Of a stretch of 64,000 bases of DNA, positions 8,679 through 18,171 are shown in pieces. Numbering within the stretch: position 1 is the stretch's first letter; every line of letters starts with the position of its first letter. A program made the translations under genes and the position numbers. Origin of the DNA: Paralcaligenes sp. KSB-10 (GTDB taxonomy: Bacteria; Pseudomonadota; Gammaproteobacteria; Burkholderiales; Burkholderiaceae_B); the NCBI RefSeq assembly GCF_021266465.1, contig NZ_CP089848.1, positions 3,596,001 to 3,660,000 on the forward strand. The letters are read 5' to 3'. Below the pieces are notes generated by a model. The model worked only from the letters and a program-made list of their open reading frames with translations. It did no database searches and was not told where the DNA came from.

Positions 8679-9545
8679 TTATGTTGAGTTCTGCGATTTG
8701 CTTGCGTGCCGGTTTTGCAGCATGACCAGCCGTTCCATATAAGCAAGATCCTTCTCTTCCAGCAGAAAGGCCGATGCGGCCCAGTCTTCGGTAATTTCCA
8801 TCAGCTCGGCCCTGTCGATGGGCAGTACCCGCTGGCGAGTGCGCAGCATGGCGCGTATGCCGTTGAGCTTGGGCCGAATAACGTCGATAAATGTGCGGGT
8901 CGAAATGTACGCATTGTCTTTTTCGAACACTCCGTCGACCAGGCCTTTGTCGAAATACCATTCGGCGGTATGTGACTCGCCTGTGCTGATCAGCTCTTCC
9001 GCCAGCCGCATATGCGATTTTCGTGCTACCAGGGAGTAAGCCCCCATGCCCGGAAAAAGATTGAAGGCAATTTCCGGAAATCCCATTTTCACGTCTTTCT
9101 GGGCCAGCACATAATGATGCGCCAGGGCGGCTTCAAAGCCTCCGCCCAATGCGCTCCCTTCGACCATCGCAATGGAAATGGCGCCGGTTCCGAAACCGGT
9201 CATGGCTTCGTACACAGCGTCGATGCATGCGCGCGCATAGGAAAGTAAAAGCTCTCGCTCGCCGGCACGGATATGCGATGCAAAAAGCTGCAGATCGCCG
9301 CCCACGTTATAGACCTGGGGCACGGTAGAGCCGGTTATCCAGAAGTCGATCGGCAGCCCCGAATCGCGTGCGGCGCGCCCCAGGCGGGCGATGTCTTGCA
9401 GGAGAGCCGGATTGAAACAGGGGCGGGGCTGGGCATGCAGCATCATCCACAGAATATTGCGGCCTTCCTCATAGAAAGGCGTTATCTGGGTCAGGTCTTG
9501 GGCTTCAGTGAACGGTCGGCAAGCCGGATGATCAATTAAGTTCAT
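8679..9545 (-). CDS. rpfF: RpfF-like DSF signal synthase (crotonase superfamily)
   Basis: A 288-residue crotonase-fold protein close in length to Xanthomonas RpfF (289). RpfF makes cis-2-unsaturated fatty-acid signals from acyl-ACP using dehydratase and thioesterase activities. The two catalytic glutamates of RpfF (E141 and E161) match E138 in GSALGGGFEAAL and E158 in KMGFPEIAFNLFPGMGAYS, with the same spacing of 20. The segment YNVGGDLQLFASHIRAGERELLLSYA also follows RpfF rather than enoyl-CoA hydratases of beta-oxidation. The start is the ATG at 9545; an in-frame TTG at 9575 is possible, and neither has a strong ribosome-binding site. It converges on rpfR, which encodes its expected partner and receptor. 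An ordinary enoyl-CoA hydratase is the less likely reading. Confidence 0.82.
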   Translation of the reverse strand: MNLIDHPACRPFTEAQDLTQITPFYEEGRNILWMMLHAQPRPCFNPALLQDIARLGRAARDSGLPIDFWITGSTVPQVYNVGGDLQLFASHIRAGERELLLSYARACIDAVYEAMTGFGTGAISIAMVEGSALGGGFEAALAHHYVLAQKDVKMGFPEIAFNLFPGMGAYSLVARKSHMRLAEELISTGESHTAEWYFDKGLVDGVFEKDNAYISTRTFIDVIRPKLNGIRAMLRTRQRVLPIDRAELMEITEDWAASAFLLEEKDLAYMERLVMLQNRHASKSQNST

Positions 9546-10131
9546 GGTTGGCCCGACAAGTACCGTTTTTTGCAATCAAGGCAATGACCGCAATGCGTTT
9601 GAAGCGTGAGTCTGAAATGATGGGCGTCATTATATTTATAAACGGCAAGCGAGCTTACAAATATGTAGCGAGTAGAGAAATACCCGAATGATGGTAGGCC
9701 GGAGGGGAGTGTGTGTGTAAGCGGCTGGTGCCGGGGCGGTGCCGCAGGCAGGATGCGTGTTTTCTGTGTGCTTGCGCAATGTACGCGATAGGTCGAGGGG
9801 CGGTCATGGTTTCCTGTACTGAAAACATCCATGCGGAGATGGGCTTACCCTTCGTGTGCACCGCATACTGGTTTGCCTGACGGGTGGTTCAAGTAAAATT
9901 ACTGTTGCTAATGGTAAGCAGTATACTAACAGAGAAGCACCGTTCTGCAGACTGGTTTTTCCCTATGGCGAGGTGGTTTTGAGATGTTTCAGGCGTCTTC
10001 CGCTTGCAGACCTTGCTGCGCGAGGTCGTGCCGGCCCCCGATGTGCGAGCCGGCACTATCGAAAACAAGAAAAATCGGCCAAGGGGGAAAAGAGCCGCAT
10101 GGCCCTTTCCCGATAAAAACCCCTTTAACGC
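9546..10131. other. Intergenic region upstream of rpfF
   Basis: The 586-bp gap lies between rpfF and the aldehyde dehydrogenase, both read leftward. No open frame in it has a ribosome-binding site together with a protein-like sequence. On the minus strand a TATAAT hexamer (9629-9634) stands 84 bp before the rpfF start, but no good -35 box is in register. Near 10085-10111 a GGGAAA/TTTCCC stem with an inner GCC/GGC pair could terminate the aldehyde dehydrogenase transcript; its T-run is weak and distant. The rest shows nothing I can name. Confidence 0.35.
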
Positions 10132-11559
10132 TTAAACGTGCGTGACGAACTTGGTGACCAGGTAGCCATCGAAAGTTTCCGCGCCGCCTTCGCTGCCGAT
10201 TCCGCTGTCCTTGATGCCGCCGAACGGCGTTTCGGGCAAGGCGCTGCCGAAGTGGTTGATATTGACCATGCCGGCTTCGATACCGTTGGCGGCTTTGGTG
10301 GCTGTCTGCAGCGAATTGGTGAATACGTAGGAAGACAGGCCAAAGGGCAGCGAATTGGCTCGCTTGATGACGTCATCGGTATCCGAGAAACGGGTAATCG
10401 GCGCGATAGGCCCAAATGGCTCTTCCGTCATGAGCATGGAGTGCTCGGGCAGGTCGGTAACCACTGTGGGCGCAAAAAAGTGCCCGATACGGTTCAATGG
10501 CTCGCCGCCCAATACAACCTTGCCGCCCAGCTCGAGGGCATTCTCGACGAATTTCGACATGGTGGGAACGCGCCGCTCATGCGCCAGCGGGCCCATTTGT
10601 GTGTCGGGATCCAGTCCGTCGCCCACTTTGACGGTTTTAAGCGTATTGACGAAAACTTCCAGGAATTGATCGTAGACCTTTTCGTGCACGTAAAAACGGG
10701 TCGGGGATACGCATACCTGGCCAGCATTGCGCACTTTGAAGCGAGCCAGCTGTTTGGCGGCGCGCTCGATATTGGCGTCGTCGAACACCAGGACCGGAGA
10801 GTGCCCGCCCAGTTCCATGGTGACGCGCTTCATGTGCGCGCCGGCCAGCGCCGCCAGGTGTTTGCCTACCGGTACCGAGCCGGTGAAAGATACCTTGCGC
10901 ACGATGGGCGAGCGGATCAGGTAGTCGGAAACCTCGGACGGTACGCCCCAGACTATATTCAGCACACCCGCCGGCAAGCCGGCATCGTGGAAGATGCGGG
11001 CGATGGCCATGACTGCGCTGGGCGAGTCTTCGGGACCTTTGAGAATAATGGTGCAGCCGGCGCCGATGGCGGCGCAAACCTTGCGTATGGCCTGGTTGTA
11101 AGGGAAATTCCAGGGGGTAAACGCGGCGCATACGCCGATTGGCTCGCGCAGCACCATTTGCCGCACCTCGGGGCTGCGTGGTGTAATGACACGCCCGTAA
11201 ATGCGGCGGCATTCTTCGGCGTGCCAGTCGGCGTGATCCGAGCAGGCCATGATTTCGCCCACGGATTCGGCCAGCGGCTTGCCTTGGTCCAGCGTCATGT
11301 TGCGGCCGATTTCCTGCGCCCGTTCGCGCGAAAGCTGTCCGACCTTGCGCAGGATTTCCGAGCGCTGCATGGGCGAGCTGTGGCGCCAGGATTCGAAGGC
11401 GCGCTGGGCTGAATCAAGGGCGCGGTCGAGGTCGGCCGTGGTGGCGTGAGGAAGCTGGCCCAGCACTTCCAGCGTAGAGGGGTTGCTTACCTCCTGGGTC
11501 TTGCGGCCGTCGCCGCCGATAAACTCGCCATCTATATATAGAGCTAACGTTTCATACAT
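10132..11559 (-). CDS. NAD(P)-dependent aldehyde dehydrogenase (succinate-semialdehyde dehydrogenase-like)
   Basis: A 475-residue ALDH-superfamily enzyme that oxidises an aldehyde to the acid. The catalytic set is present: N151 in PWNFP, E249 in MELGGHSPV and the nucleophile C283 in NAGQVCVSPTRF. The coenzyme-binding FTGSVPVGK lies at 225-233. The overall pattern, including PFGGIKDSGIGSEGG near the end, is like GabD-type succinate-semialdehyde dehydrogenases, but aldehyde specificity cannot be fixed from sequence. The start has a good AGGAAG site 8 nt upstream. It stands alone between rpfF and the ribosomal block and is divergent from rplN. Confidence 0.85.
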   Translation of the reverse strand: MYETLALYIDGEFIGGDGRKTQEVSNPSTLEVLGQLPHATTADLDRALDSAQRAFESWRHSSPMQRSEILRKVGQLSRERAQEIGRNMTLDQGKPLAESVGEIMACSDHADWHAEECRRIYGRVITPRSPEVRQMVLREPIGVCAAFTPWNFPYNQAIRKVCAAIGAGCTIILKGPEDSPSAVMAIARIFHDAGLPAGVLNIVWGVPSEVSDYLIRSPIVRKVSFTGSVPVGKHLAALAGAHMKRVTMELGGHSPVLVFDDANIERAAKQLARFKVRNAGQVCVSPTRFYVHEKVYDQFLEVFVNTLKTVKVGDGLDPDTQMGPLAHERRVPTMSKFVENALELGGKVVLGGEPLNRIGHFFAPTVVTDLPEHSMLMTEEPFGPIAPITRFSDTDDVIKRANSLPFGLSSYVFTNSLQTATKAANGIEAGMVNINHFGSALPETPFGGIKDSGIGSEGGAETFDGYLVTKFVTHV

Positions 11560-11968
11560 GCTGTACTTCCTCGGGTAAATGTTGAAAAATGAGGGCGCGG
11601 CTTCGCGACATGAGGCCTGAACGCGACATGTGCCGCTTTAAGCTGCCTTTGGCTTGCAATCCAATACAAAATAGAATACCATAGAGGACTTGCTAGCTAA
11701 AATACCATTGCTAGTGACACCAAAAGGCAGTAAACCCTAAGCAGTTTAAGCAAGATTTCAACCCAGGGTTCGGCGGGGTTGCAGGTAGGCGGTTCGAGTT
11801 TTGGTTGTGGGGGTTTTGGGCATAACAGGCCCGGAATCATAGGCCCAAAACACAAAATGAAACGATCCGGCTGCGAGCGGCCAAGGCGAATCTGACGGGA
11901 CCAAAACTGGTTGCGTGGCCCTGTAAATGGTTACAGGGCAAGGCGGCTAAGTTGGAACAGGAAAAATC
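11560..11968. other. Intergenic leader region upstream of rplN
   Basis: The 409-bp gap separates the leftward aldehyde dehydrogenase from the rightward spc ribosomal genes and should hold the promoter for both. There is an inverted repeat GTTTTGGGC (11813-11821) / GCCCAAAAC (11843-11851), and a second perfect hairpin at 11918-11939 listed separately. The 10-mer GCAGTAAACC occurs at 11727-11736 and again twice between rpoA and rplQ. No gene is visible. I could not identify a confident -35/-10 pair. Confidence 0.4.
11918..11939 (+). promoter_or_regulatory. Leader hairpin just upstream of rplN
   Basis: A perfect 9-bp stem GCCCTGTAA / TTACAGGGC encloses the tetranucleotide ATGG and ends 29 nt before the rplN start. 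It is not followed by a T-run, so it is not a terminator. It could be an mRNA structure for translational feedback by a ribosomal protein or a transcript-stabilising element. The role is inferred from position only. Confidence 0.4.
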
Positions 11969-12337
11969 ATGATCCAAATGCAGACCACGCTAGACGTGGC
12001 CGACAACACCGGTGCACGTCGAATTATGTGCATAAAAGTGTTGGGCGGCTCGAAGCGCCGTTATGCCGGCATCGGTGACATTATCAAGGTAAGTGTCAAA
12101 GATGCGGCTCCTCGCGGGCGCGTCAAAAAAGGCGAAATATACAACGCAGTAGTGGTTCGTACCGCTAAGGGCGTGCGTCGTAAAGACGGTTCGCTGATTC
12201 GTTTCGGTGGCAATGCCGCCGTGTTGCTCAATGCCAAGCTGGAACCCATCGGTACCCGCATCTTCGGACCTGTAACGCGCGAACTGCGTACAGAGAAGTT
12301 CATGAAGATCGTGTCCTTGGCCCCAGAAGTGCTGTAA
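11969..12337 (+). CDS. rplN: 50S ribosomal protein L14
   Basis: A 122-residue protein, the normal length of L14, beginning [25 protein letters not shown]14 sits at the subunit interface of the 50S particle and contacts 16S rRNA helix 14 in the bridge region. AGGA precedes the ATG by 7 nt. It is the first gene of the spc-type block here. The S10-operon genes that normally come before it are not in this window; a divergent aldehyde dehydrogenase stands in that place. Confidence 0.98.
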   Translation: MIQMQTTLDVADNTGARRIMCIKVLGGSKRRYAGIGDIIKVSVKDAAPRGRVKKGEIYNAVVVRTAKGVRRKDGSLIRFGGNAAVLLNAKLEPIGTRIFGPVTRELRTEKFMKIVSLAPEVL

Positions 12338-12347
12338 GGAGCGAACC

Positions 12348-12668
12348 ATGGAAAAAATCCGTAAAGGCGACGAAGTCGTCGTGTTGACCGGCCGCGATAA
12401 AAAACGTCGTGGCACCGTGTTGCAGCGCGTCGATGCCGACCATGTGCTGGTCGAAGGTATCAATGTCGTCAAGAAGCACGTCAAAGCCAACCCCATGGCG
12501 GGCAGCCAGGGTGGTATCGTCGACAAGACTTTGCCCATCCACATTTCCAATGTGGCGCTTTTCAACCCCGAAACCGGCAAGGCCGATCGCGTCGGGGTTC
12601 AGGAAGTAGACGGTCGCAAAGTTCGTGTATTCCGTTCCAGCGGCGCTGTCGTTGGCGCCAAGGCTTAA
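12348..12668 (+). CDS. rplX: 50S ribosomal protein L24
   Basis: A 106-residue L24 with the N-terminal KOW motif ([21 protein letters not shown], residues 6-26). L24 is one of the first proteins to bind 23S rRNA and helps initiate 50S assembly. It is 10 bp from rplN with an AAGGAG site, in the standard rplN-rplX-rplE order. Confidence 0.98.
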   Translation: MEKIRKGDEVVVLTGRDKKRRGTVLQRVDADHVLVEGINVVKKHVKANPMAGSQGGIVDKTLPIHISNVALFNPETGKADRVGVQEVDGRKVRVFRSSGAVVGAKA

Positions 12669-12680
12669 GGGGCGAACAAC

Positions 12681-13220
12681 ATGGCTCGTTTACAAGAGTT
12701 TTATCGCAGCAAGGTCGCCGCTGACCTGCAAGCCAAATTTGGCTACAAAAGCGTAATGGAAGTGCCGCGCATCACCAAGATCACCCTGAACATGGGCGTA
12801 TCCGAAGCGGTTGCGGACAAGAAAGTCATTGAGCATGCTGTCTCTGACTTGACCAAGATCTCAGGTCAAAAGCCTGTGGTTACCAAAACCAAGAAGGCTA
12901 TCGCGGGTTTCAAGATCCGTGAAGACTACCCCATTGGCTGCATGGTCACTTTGCGTGGCCGACGCATGTACGAATTCCTGGACCGCCTGGTCGCCGTGGC
13001 TCTGCCGCGTGTACGCGACTTCCGTGGTATCTCGGGCCGTGCTTTCGATGGGCGTGGCAATTACAACGTCGGGGTTAAAGAGCAGATCATTTTCCCCGAA
13101 ATCGAATACGACAAAATCGACGCGCTGCGTGGGATGAATATCAGCATCACCACCTCCGCCAAGACCGACGAAGAAGCCAAGGCGCTGTTGACGGCCTTCA
13201 GCTTCCCGTTTCGCAATTAA
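12681..13220 (+). CDS. rplE: 50S ribosomal protein L5
   Basis: A 179-residue L5, the usual length, with the conserved [15 protein letters not shown] and the [18 protein letters not shown] segment. L5 binds 5S rRNA and contacts the P-site tRNA in the central protuberance. It follows rplX by 12 bp in the same operon. Confidence 0.98.
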   Translation: MARLQEFYRSKVAADLQAKFGYKSVMEVPRITKITLNMGVSEAVADKKVIEHAVSDLTKISGQKPVVTKTKKAIAGFKIREDYPIGCMVTLRGRRMYEFLDRLVAVALPRVRDFRGISGRAFDGRGNYNVGVKEQIIFPEIEYDKIDALRGMNISITTSAKTDEEAKALLTAFSFPFRN

Positions 13221-13231
13221 GGGGCGATGAC

Positions 13232-13537
13232 GTGGCTAAACTTTCACTCATCAATCGCGACATCAAACGCGCCAAGCTGGCAGAGAAGTTTGCTGCCAAA
13301 CGTGCCGCGCTCAAGGCCGCCATCGACGACCAGTCGAAATCCGACGAAGAGCGCTATCAGGCTCGTTTGCAACTGCAACAACTGCCGCGCAATTCCAACC
13401 CGACTCGCCAGCGCAATCGCTGCGTCGTAACGGGCCGTTCGCGTGGCGTCTATAGCAAATTCGGTTTAACTCGTCACAAGCTGCGCGAAATGGCTATGCG
13501 CGGCGAAGTGCCGGGTATGACCAAAGCCAGCTGGTAG
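13232..13537 (+). CDS. rpsN: 30S ribosomal protein S14 (long, zinc-free form)
   Basis: A 101-residue S14 starting at GTG. It is the long form without the two CxxC zinc pairs and carries the usual C-terminal [27 protein letters not shown]14 is part of the 30S head. It sits 11 bp after rplE, within the unbroken spc order. Confidence 0.97.
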   Translation: MAKLSLINRDIKRAKLAEKFAAKRAALKAAIDDQSKSDEERYQARLQLQQLPRNSNPTRQRNRCVVTGRSRGVYSKFGLTRHKLREMAMRGEVPGMTKASW

Positions 13538-13548
13538 GAGAATTACAC

Positions 13549-13944
13549 ATGAGCATGAGCGATCCCATCGCCGACATGTTGACCCGCTTGCGCAATGCGC
13601 AACAAGTTAACAAGACGTCGGTCAGCATGCCCTCCTCGAAGCTTAAAGTGGCTATTGCCGCTGTGCTGAAAGACGAAGGCTATATCGACAGTTACCAGAT
13701 CGTCGGCGACAAGGCCAAGCCTGTCCTCGAGATCACCTTGAAATACTACGCTGGCCGTCCGGTCATCGAGCGTATCGACCGCGTTTCGCGCCCCGGGCTG
13801 CGTATCTATAAGGGCAGCAAGACCATTCCTCAGGTTATGAATGGTTTGGGTGTGGCTATCGTGTCGACTTCGCGCGGTGTCATGACCGATCGCAAGGCTC
13901 GCGCCAATGGCGTGGGCGGCGAAGTGCTGTGCTACGTGGCATAA
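13549..13944 (+). CDS. rpsH: 30S ribosomal protein S8
   Basis: A 131-residue S8 beginning [18 protein letters not shown], with the C-terminal [26 protein letters not shown] that binds helix 21 of 16S rRNA. In E. coli S8 is the translational repressor of the spc operon, acting at the rplE leader; whether that holds here is unknown. It is 11 bp after rpsN. Confidence 0.98.
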   Translation: MSMSDPIADMLTRLRNAQQVNKTSVSMPSSKLKVAIAAVLKDEGYIDSYQIVGDKAKPVLEITLKYYAGRPVIERIDRVSRPGLRIYKGSKTIPQVMNGLGVAIVSTSRGVMTDRKARANGVGGEVLCYVA

Positions 13945-13954
13945 GGAGAATCAC

Positions 13955-14488
13955 ATGTCACGTATTGCTAAATATCCAGTCGCTATGCCCAAGGGCGTGG
14001 AAGCGACAATCAGCGCCGGCCAGATTGCCGTTAAAGGCCCTCTGGGTACGCTGACCCAAGACTTGACTGGCGATGTGGTCGTCCGTCAAGAAGATGGTCA
14101 ACTGACATTTGCAGTTGCTAACGATACCCGCCATGCCAAAGCCATGTCGGGAACTGTGCGCGCACTGGTGGCCAATATGGTTGCCGGCGTCAGCAAAGGC
14201 TTCGAGCGTAAGCTGAGTCTTGTGGGCGTGGGTTTTCGTGCCCAGGTTCAAGGCGATGCGCTCAAGCTGCAACTTGGTTTTTCGCACGACATTCTGCACA
14301 AGATGCCTGCCGGCATCAAAATCGAGTGCCCTACCCAGACGGAAATCGTCGTCAAGGGCGCCAACAAGCAGGTTGTCGGTCAGGTAGCGGCTGAAATCCG
14401 CGCTTATCGTGAACCGGAGCCCTATAAAGGCAAAGGCGTACGGTATGCGGATGAACATGTCGTCATCAAAGAAACCAAGAAGAAATAA
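13955..14488 (+). CDS. rplF: 50S ribosomal protein L6
   Basis: A 177-residue L6 starting [20 protein letters not shown] chose ATG 13955 because AAGGAG lies 7 nt upstream and the length matches the family; the frame is open further upstream into rpsH. The C-terminal signature [15 protein letters not shown] is present. L6 lies near the GTPase-associated centre of the 50S subunit. Confidence 0.98.
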   Translation: MSRIAKYPVAMPKGVEATISAGQIAVKGPLGTLTQDLTGDVVVRQEDGQLTFAVANDTRHAKAMSGTVRALVANMVAGVSKGFERKLSLVGVGFRAQVQGDALKLQLGFSHDILHKMPAGIKIECPTQTEIVVKGANKQVVGQVAAEIRAYREPEPYKGKGVRYADEHVVIKETKKK

Positions 14489-14509
14489 GCGCGCAGGCAA
14501 GGACGAATC

Positions 14510-14875
14510 ATGGACAAGAAAATCTCCCGTTTGCGTCGTGCAGTATCGACCCGCCGGAAAATCCACGAGTTGCGTATGCATCGCCTCTCGATTTTCCGCT
14601 CGAACCTGCACATATACGCCAACATCATTTCGCCGGAAGGCGATCGCGTGCTCGTCAGCGCCTCGACGCTCGAGCCCGAAGTTCGCAAAGAACTTGCTGG
14701 CCAGAAAGCCAACGGCGGCAACATTGCCGCTGCAGGTCTGGTAGGCAAGCGCGTGGCCGAGAAAGCAAAAGCGGCCGGTATCGAGCTGGTCGCCTTCGAC
14801 CGGTCGGGCTTCCGTTATCATGGCCGCGTGAAAGCGCTGGCCGATGCCGCGCGTGAAGCCGGCTTGAAGTTCTAA
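14510..14875 (+). CDS. rplR: 50S ribosomal protein L18
   Basis: A 121-residue L18 with the Arg/Lys-rich N terminus typical of this 5S rRNA-binding protein and the C-terminal [20 protein letters not shown]. It joins L5 and 5S rRNA in the central protuberance. The gene lies 21 bp after rplF. Confidence 0.97.
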   Translation: MDKKISRLRRAVSTRRKIHELRMHRLSIFRSNLHIYANIISPEGDRVLVSASTLEPEVRKELAGQKANGGNIAAAGLVGKRVAEKAKAAGIELVAFDRSGFRYHGRVKALADAAREAGLKF

Positions 14876-14884
14876 GGAATTCAA

Positions 14885-15406
14885 ATGGCTAAAGCACAAG
14901 GCAAGCACGCCCCCGAGCAAGAGCGCGACGACGGCTTACGTGAAAAAATGATTGCGGTCAACCGCGTCAGCAAAGTAGTGAAAGGTGGCCGCACCATGAG
15001 CTTTGCTGCGTTGACCGTGGTCGGTGATGGCGATGGCCGCATCGGCATGGGCAAAGGTAAGGCCCGTGAAGTGCCCGTCGCCGTTCAGAAGGCAATGGAA
15101 CAGGCACGCCGTGGTTTGGTCAAGGTGGCCCTTAAAAACGGCACTTTGCATCATACCGTTGTAGGTAAGCATGGCGCTTCGACCGTTCTCATCCAGCCCG
15201 CAGCTGAAGGTACTGGCGTTATTGCCGGCGGCCCAATGCGCGCAATTTTCGATGTGATGGGTGTGCGTAACGTGGTTGCCAAGAGCCTCGGCTCCAGCAA
15301 TCCTTACAACTTGGTCCGCGCAACGCTGAATGGCTTGCGTGCTTGCTCGACTCCGGCCGAAATTGCTGCCAAGCGCGGCAAATCGGTCGAAGAGATACTG
15401 GGGTAA
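14885..15406 (+). CDS. rpsE: 30S ribosomal protein S5
   Basis: A 173-residue S5 with the N-terminal double-stranded RNA-binding-like domain ([18 protein letters not shown], residues 19-36, then GKGKAREVP) and the C-terminal S5 domain ending KSVEEILG. S5 acts in decoding accuracy at the mRNA entry channel. It is 9 bp after rplR. Confidence 0.98.
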   Translation: MAKAQGKHAPEQERDDGLREKMIAVNRVSKVVKGGRTMSFAALTVVGDGDGRIGMGKGKAREVPVAVQKAMEQARRGLVKVALKNGTLHHTVVGKHGASTVLIQPAAEGTGVIAGGPMRAIFDVMGVRNVVAKSLGSSNPYNLVRATLNGLRACSTPAEIAAKRGKSVEEILG

Positions 15407-15409
15407 GTC

Positions 15410-15595
15410 ATGGCACAGAAGCAAATCAAAGTAACCCTCGTGCGTTCTGTTATTGGTACCAAGCAGTCCCACCGCGACACCGTTCGTGGCCTGGGTCTTG
15501 GAAAACTCAATAGCAGCCGCGTGTTGATCGATACGCCCGAGGTGCGTGGGATGATCCGCAAGGTGGATTATCTCGTCACTGTCTCGGAAGCCTGA
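15410..15595 (+). CDS. rpmD: 50S ribosomal protein L30
   Basis: A 61-residue L30 of the short bacterial type ([29 protein letters not shown]). It begins 3 bp after the rpsE stop, so it is probably translated by coupling. L30 lies on the surface of the 50S subunit. Confidence 0.97.
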   Translation: MAQKQIKVTLVRSVIGTKQSHRDTVRGLGLGKLNSSRVLIDTPEVRGMIRKVDYLVTVSEA

Positions 15596-15606
15596 AAGGA
15601 ATCGGG

Positions 15607-16047
15607 ATGTCAGAAACTCAACTTAATACGCTGCAACCTGCCGAAGGCAGCAAGCATGCCAAGCGCCGTGTAGGCCGTGGTATTGGCTCCGGCCTGGGTA
15701 AAACCGCCGGCCGTGGTCACAAAGGCCAGAAATCGCGTTCGGGCGGCTTCCATAAAGTCGGCTTCGAAGGCGGTCAAATGCCCTTGCAGCGCCGTCTGCC
15801 CAAACGCGGCTTCACACCGCTGGGCCGGCACCTGTATGCCGAAGTGCGCCTGTCCGATCTGCAGCGCCTGCCCGTCGACGAAATCGATGTCCAGGTTCTC
15901 AAGCAATCGGGCGTGGTTGGCCAGGGCGTGCGTTACGCCAAGGTCATCAAGTCTGGCGAGCTGTCCCGTAAAGTCGTCCTTAAAGGCCTGACTGCAACGG
16001 CAGGCGCTCGCGCAGCCATCGAAGCCGCTGGCGGCTCCCTGGCTTAA
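15607..16047 (+). CDS. rplO: 50S ribosomal protein L15
   Basis: A 146-residue L15 with the glycine- and arginine-rich N-terminal extension ([21 protein letters not shown], residues about 20-40) that threads through 23S rRNA, then a globular C-terminal domain. It lies directly before secY, as in most bacteria. Confidence 0.98.
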   Translation: MSETQLNTLQPAEGSKHAKRRVGRGIGSGLGKTAGRGHKGQKSRSGGFHKVGFEGGQMPLQRRLPKRGFTPLGRHLYAEVRLSDLQRLPVDEIDVQVLKQSGVVGQGVRYAKVIKSGELSRKVVLKGLTATAGARAAIEAAGGSLA

Positions 16048-16058
16048 GAGAGGCTACA

Positions 16059-17384
16059 GTGGCTAAAGCGCAGGCACAGAGCAAGCCGGGTTCACGATAC
16101 GCCGATCTCAAGCGTCGCGTCGTATTCCTGGTGCTCGCCCTGGTCGTCTATCGGTTGGGAACTCATATTCCGGTGCCGGGCATCAATCCCGACGCACTGG
16201 CCGAGTTGTTCCAGCACAACCAGGGCGGCATTCTGGGCTTGTTCAACATGTTCTCGGGCGGGGCGCTGGCGCGTTTCTCGGTGTTTGCACTGGGGATCAT
16301 GCCCTATATTTCCGCTTCCATCATTATGCAGTTGATGGCGGTGGTGGTGCCCACGCTCGAAGCGATCAAGAAAGAAGGGCAGTCGGGGCAGCGCAAAATC
16401 ACCCAGTACACGCGCTATGGCACGGTGTTTCTGGCCCTGATCCAGGCGGTAGGCATTTCCGTGGCGCTCGAATCGCAGCCTGGCCTGGTCATTGACCCGG
16501 GCATGATGTTCCGCTTCACTACCATCATTACGCTGGTAACCGGCACCATGTTCGTCATGTGGCTGGGCGAGCAGATCACCGAACGCGGCCTGGGCAACGG
16601 CATTTCGATCCTCATTTTCGCGGGTATCGTGGCGGGCTTGCCCAGTGCACTGACCGGCTTGCTCGATCTGGTGCGCACGGATGCCATGTCGGTTCTGTCG
16701 GCGTTGTTCATCGCGGCGCTGGTTGTTGCCGTGACCTATTTCGTGGTGTATGTTGAACGCGGCCAACGCCGGATTACGGTCAATTATGCCAAGCGCCAGG
16801 TAGGCAACAAGATTTACGGTGGTCAAAGCTCGCATCTGCCGCTCAAGCTGAACATGTCGGGGGTAATCCCTCCCATCTTCGCGTCGTCCATCATCCTGCT
16901 GCCCGCAACGGTAACCAGCTGGTTCTCCAGCAACCCGAGCATGCGCTGGCTGGGTGATCTGGCGGCGGCGCTGTCGCCGGGCCAGCCCTTGTATGTCACG
17001 TTGTATGCAGTTCTTATTATTTTCTTTTGCTTCTTCTATACGGCACTGGTGTTCAATAGTCGTGAAACAGCAGATAACCTGAAGAAAAGCGGTGCGTTCG
17101 TTCCGGGTATTCGTCCTGGTGAGCAAACTTCGCGTTACATCGACAAGATATTGATGCGATTGACTCTTGCCGGTGCCATCTACATCACTCTGGTGTGTTT
17201 GCTGCCCGAACTCATGCAGGCTCGCTGGAATGTGCCGTTTTATTTCGGTGGTACTTCTCTGTTAATTATTGTGGTGGTAACCATGGACTTCATGGCGCAG
17301 GCACAGGCCTACATGATGTCTCATCAGTATGACTCGCTGCTCAAGAAGGCCAACTTCAAGGGTGCGGGACTGCCAATGCGGTAA
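16059..17384 (+). CDS. secY: Protein translocase subunit SecY
   Basis: A 441-residue integral membrane protein with ten predicted transmembrane helices, the channel of the Sec translocon. SecY signatures are visible: the plug region [26 protein letters not shown] near residues 67-92 and the cytoplasmic loop [31 protein letters not shown] near 235-265. It starts at GTG, 11 bp after rplO, keeping the spc-operon link between ribosome synthesis and export capacity. Confidence 0.98.
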   Translation: MAKAQAQSKPGSRYADLKRRVVFLVLALVVYRLGTHIPVPGINPDALAELFQHNQGGILGLFNMFSGGALARFSVFALGIMPYISASIIMQLMAVVVPTLEAIKKEGQSGQRKITQYTRYGTVFLALIQAVGISVALESQPGLVIDPGMMFRFTTIITLVTGTMFVMWLGEQITERGLGNGISILIFAGIVAGLPSALTGLLDLVRTDAMSVLSALFIAALVVAVTYFVVYVERGQRRITVNYAKRQVGNKIYGGQSSHLPLKLNMSGVIPPIFASSIILLPATVTSWFSSNPSMRWLGDLAAALSPGQPLYVTLYAVLIIFFCFFYTALVFNSRETADNLKKSGAFVPGIRPGEQTSRYIDKILMRLTLAGAIYITLVCLLPELMQARWNVPFYFGGTSLLIIVVVTMDFMAQAQAYMMSHQYDSLLKKANFKGAGLPMR

Positions 17385-17393
17385 GAAGGCACA

Positions 17394-17612
17394 ATGGCGA
17401 AAGACGACGTTATACAAATGCAAGGTGAGGTTATCGAGAACCTCCCCAACGCAACTTTCCGTGTCAAGCTCGAAAACGGCCATGTGGTACTGGGCCATAT
17501 TTCAGGCAAGATGCGTATGCATTACATCCGGATTCTGCCGGGTGACAAGGTTACAGTGGAACTCACGCCCTATGACCTGTCGCGCGCCCGAATCGTATTC
17601 CGCTCTAAATAA
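17394..17612 (+). CDS. infA: Translation initiation factor IF-1
   Basis: A 72-residue single OB-fold protein ([20 protein letters not shown] at the start, [20 protein letters not shown] at the end), the exact length of bacterial IF-1. It binds the ribosomal A site during initiation. Placement between secY and rpmJ is the usual order in betaproteobacteria. Confidence 0.97.
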   Translation: MAKDDVIQMQGEVIENLPNATFRVKLENGHVVLGHISGKMRMHYIRILPGDKVTVELTPYDLSRARIVFRSK

Positions 17613-17643
17613 GCGGTCGGCTACAGGAAACTAGGAGTCAACC

Positions 17644-17757
17644 ATGAAGGTAATGGCATCGGTAAAGCGGATTTGCCGCAACTGCAAGATCATTAAACGT
17701 CACGGCGTGGTGCGTGTCATTTGCACCGACCCACGTCACAAGCAGCGTCAAGGCTAA
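17644..17757 (+). CDS. rpmJ: 50S ribosomal protein L36
   Basis: A 37-residue reading frame encoding [20 protein letters not shown] followed by a second half with Cys and His. It has the zinc-binding pattern CxxC (C11, C14), C27 and H32 of the zinc-containing L36 form. AGGAG precedes the ATG. It lies between infA and rpsM. It contains all four metal ligands, so it is not the zinc-free paralogue. Confidence 0.96.
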   Translation: MKVMASVKRICRNCKIIKRHGVVRVICTDPRHKQRQG

Positions 17758-17791
17758 CGCCGAAACGTAACGGAATTAACAAGGAAAAGTC

Positions 17792-18157
17792 ATGGCCCGT
17801 ATTGCTGGCATCAACATTCCGCCGCATCAACACGCCGAAATCGGACTTACCGCCATTTTTGGTATTGGTCGTACTCGCGCTCGCAAAATTTGCGAAGCTT
17901 CGGGTATCGAGCTTTCCAAGAAAGTGAAGGATCTGACCGATGCCGAACTCGAGCGTATCCGCGAACACGTTGGCGTGTTCACGGTCGAAGGTGATTTGCG
18001 TCGCGAAGTGCAACTATCGATCAAACGCTTGATCGACTTGGGAACTTACCGGGGTATGCGTCACAAACGTGGCCTGCCTGTACGTGGTCAGCGTACCCGT
18101 ACCAACGCCCGCACCCGTAAAGGGCCGCGTCGCGCTGCTGCTTCCCTGAAGAAATAA
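17792..18157 (+). CDS. rpsM: 30S ribosomal protein S13
   Basis: A 121-residue S13 beginning [20 protein letters not shown] with the C-terminal basic tail [19 protein letters not shown] that reaches the P site. It is the first ribosomal gene of the alpha-operon part (rpsM-rpsK-rpsD-rpoA-rplQ). AAGGAAAA precedes the start. Confidence 0.98.
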   Translation: MARIAGINIPPHQHAEIGLTAIFGIGRTRARKICEASGIELSKKVKDLTDAELERIREHVGVFTVEGDLRREVQLSIKRLIDLGTYRGMRHKRGLPVRGQRTRTNARTRKGPRRAAASLKK

Positions 18158-18171
18158 TCGAGGATTAGAAG

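Noticed and set aside
9856-10116. 86-codon plus-strand frame in the gap between rpfF and the aldehyde dehydrogenase
   Set aside because: No Shine-Dalgarno sequence and no recognisable motif; it crosses the probable terminator region of the neighbouring gene.
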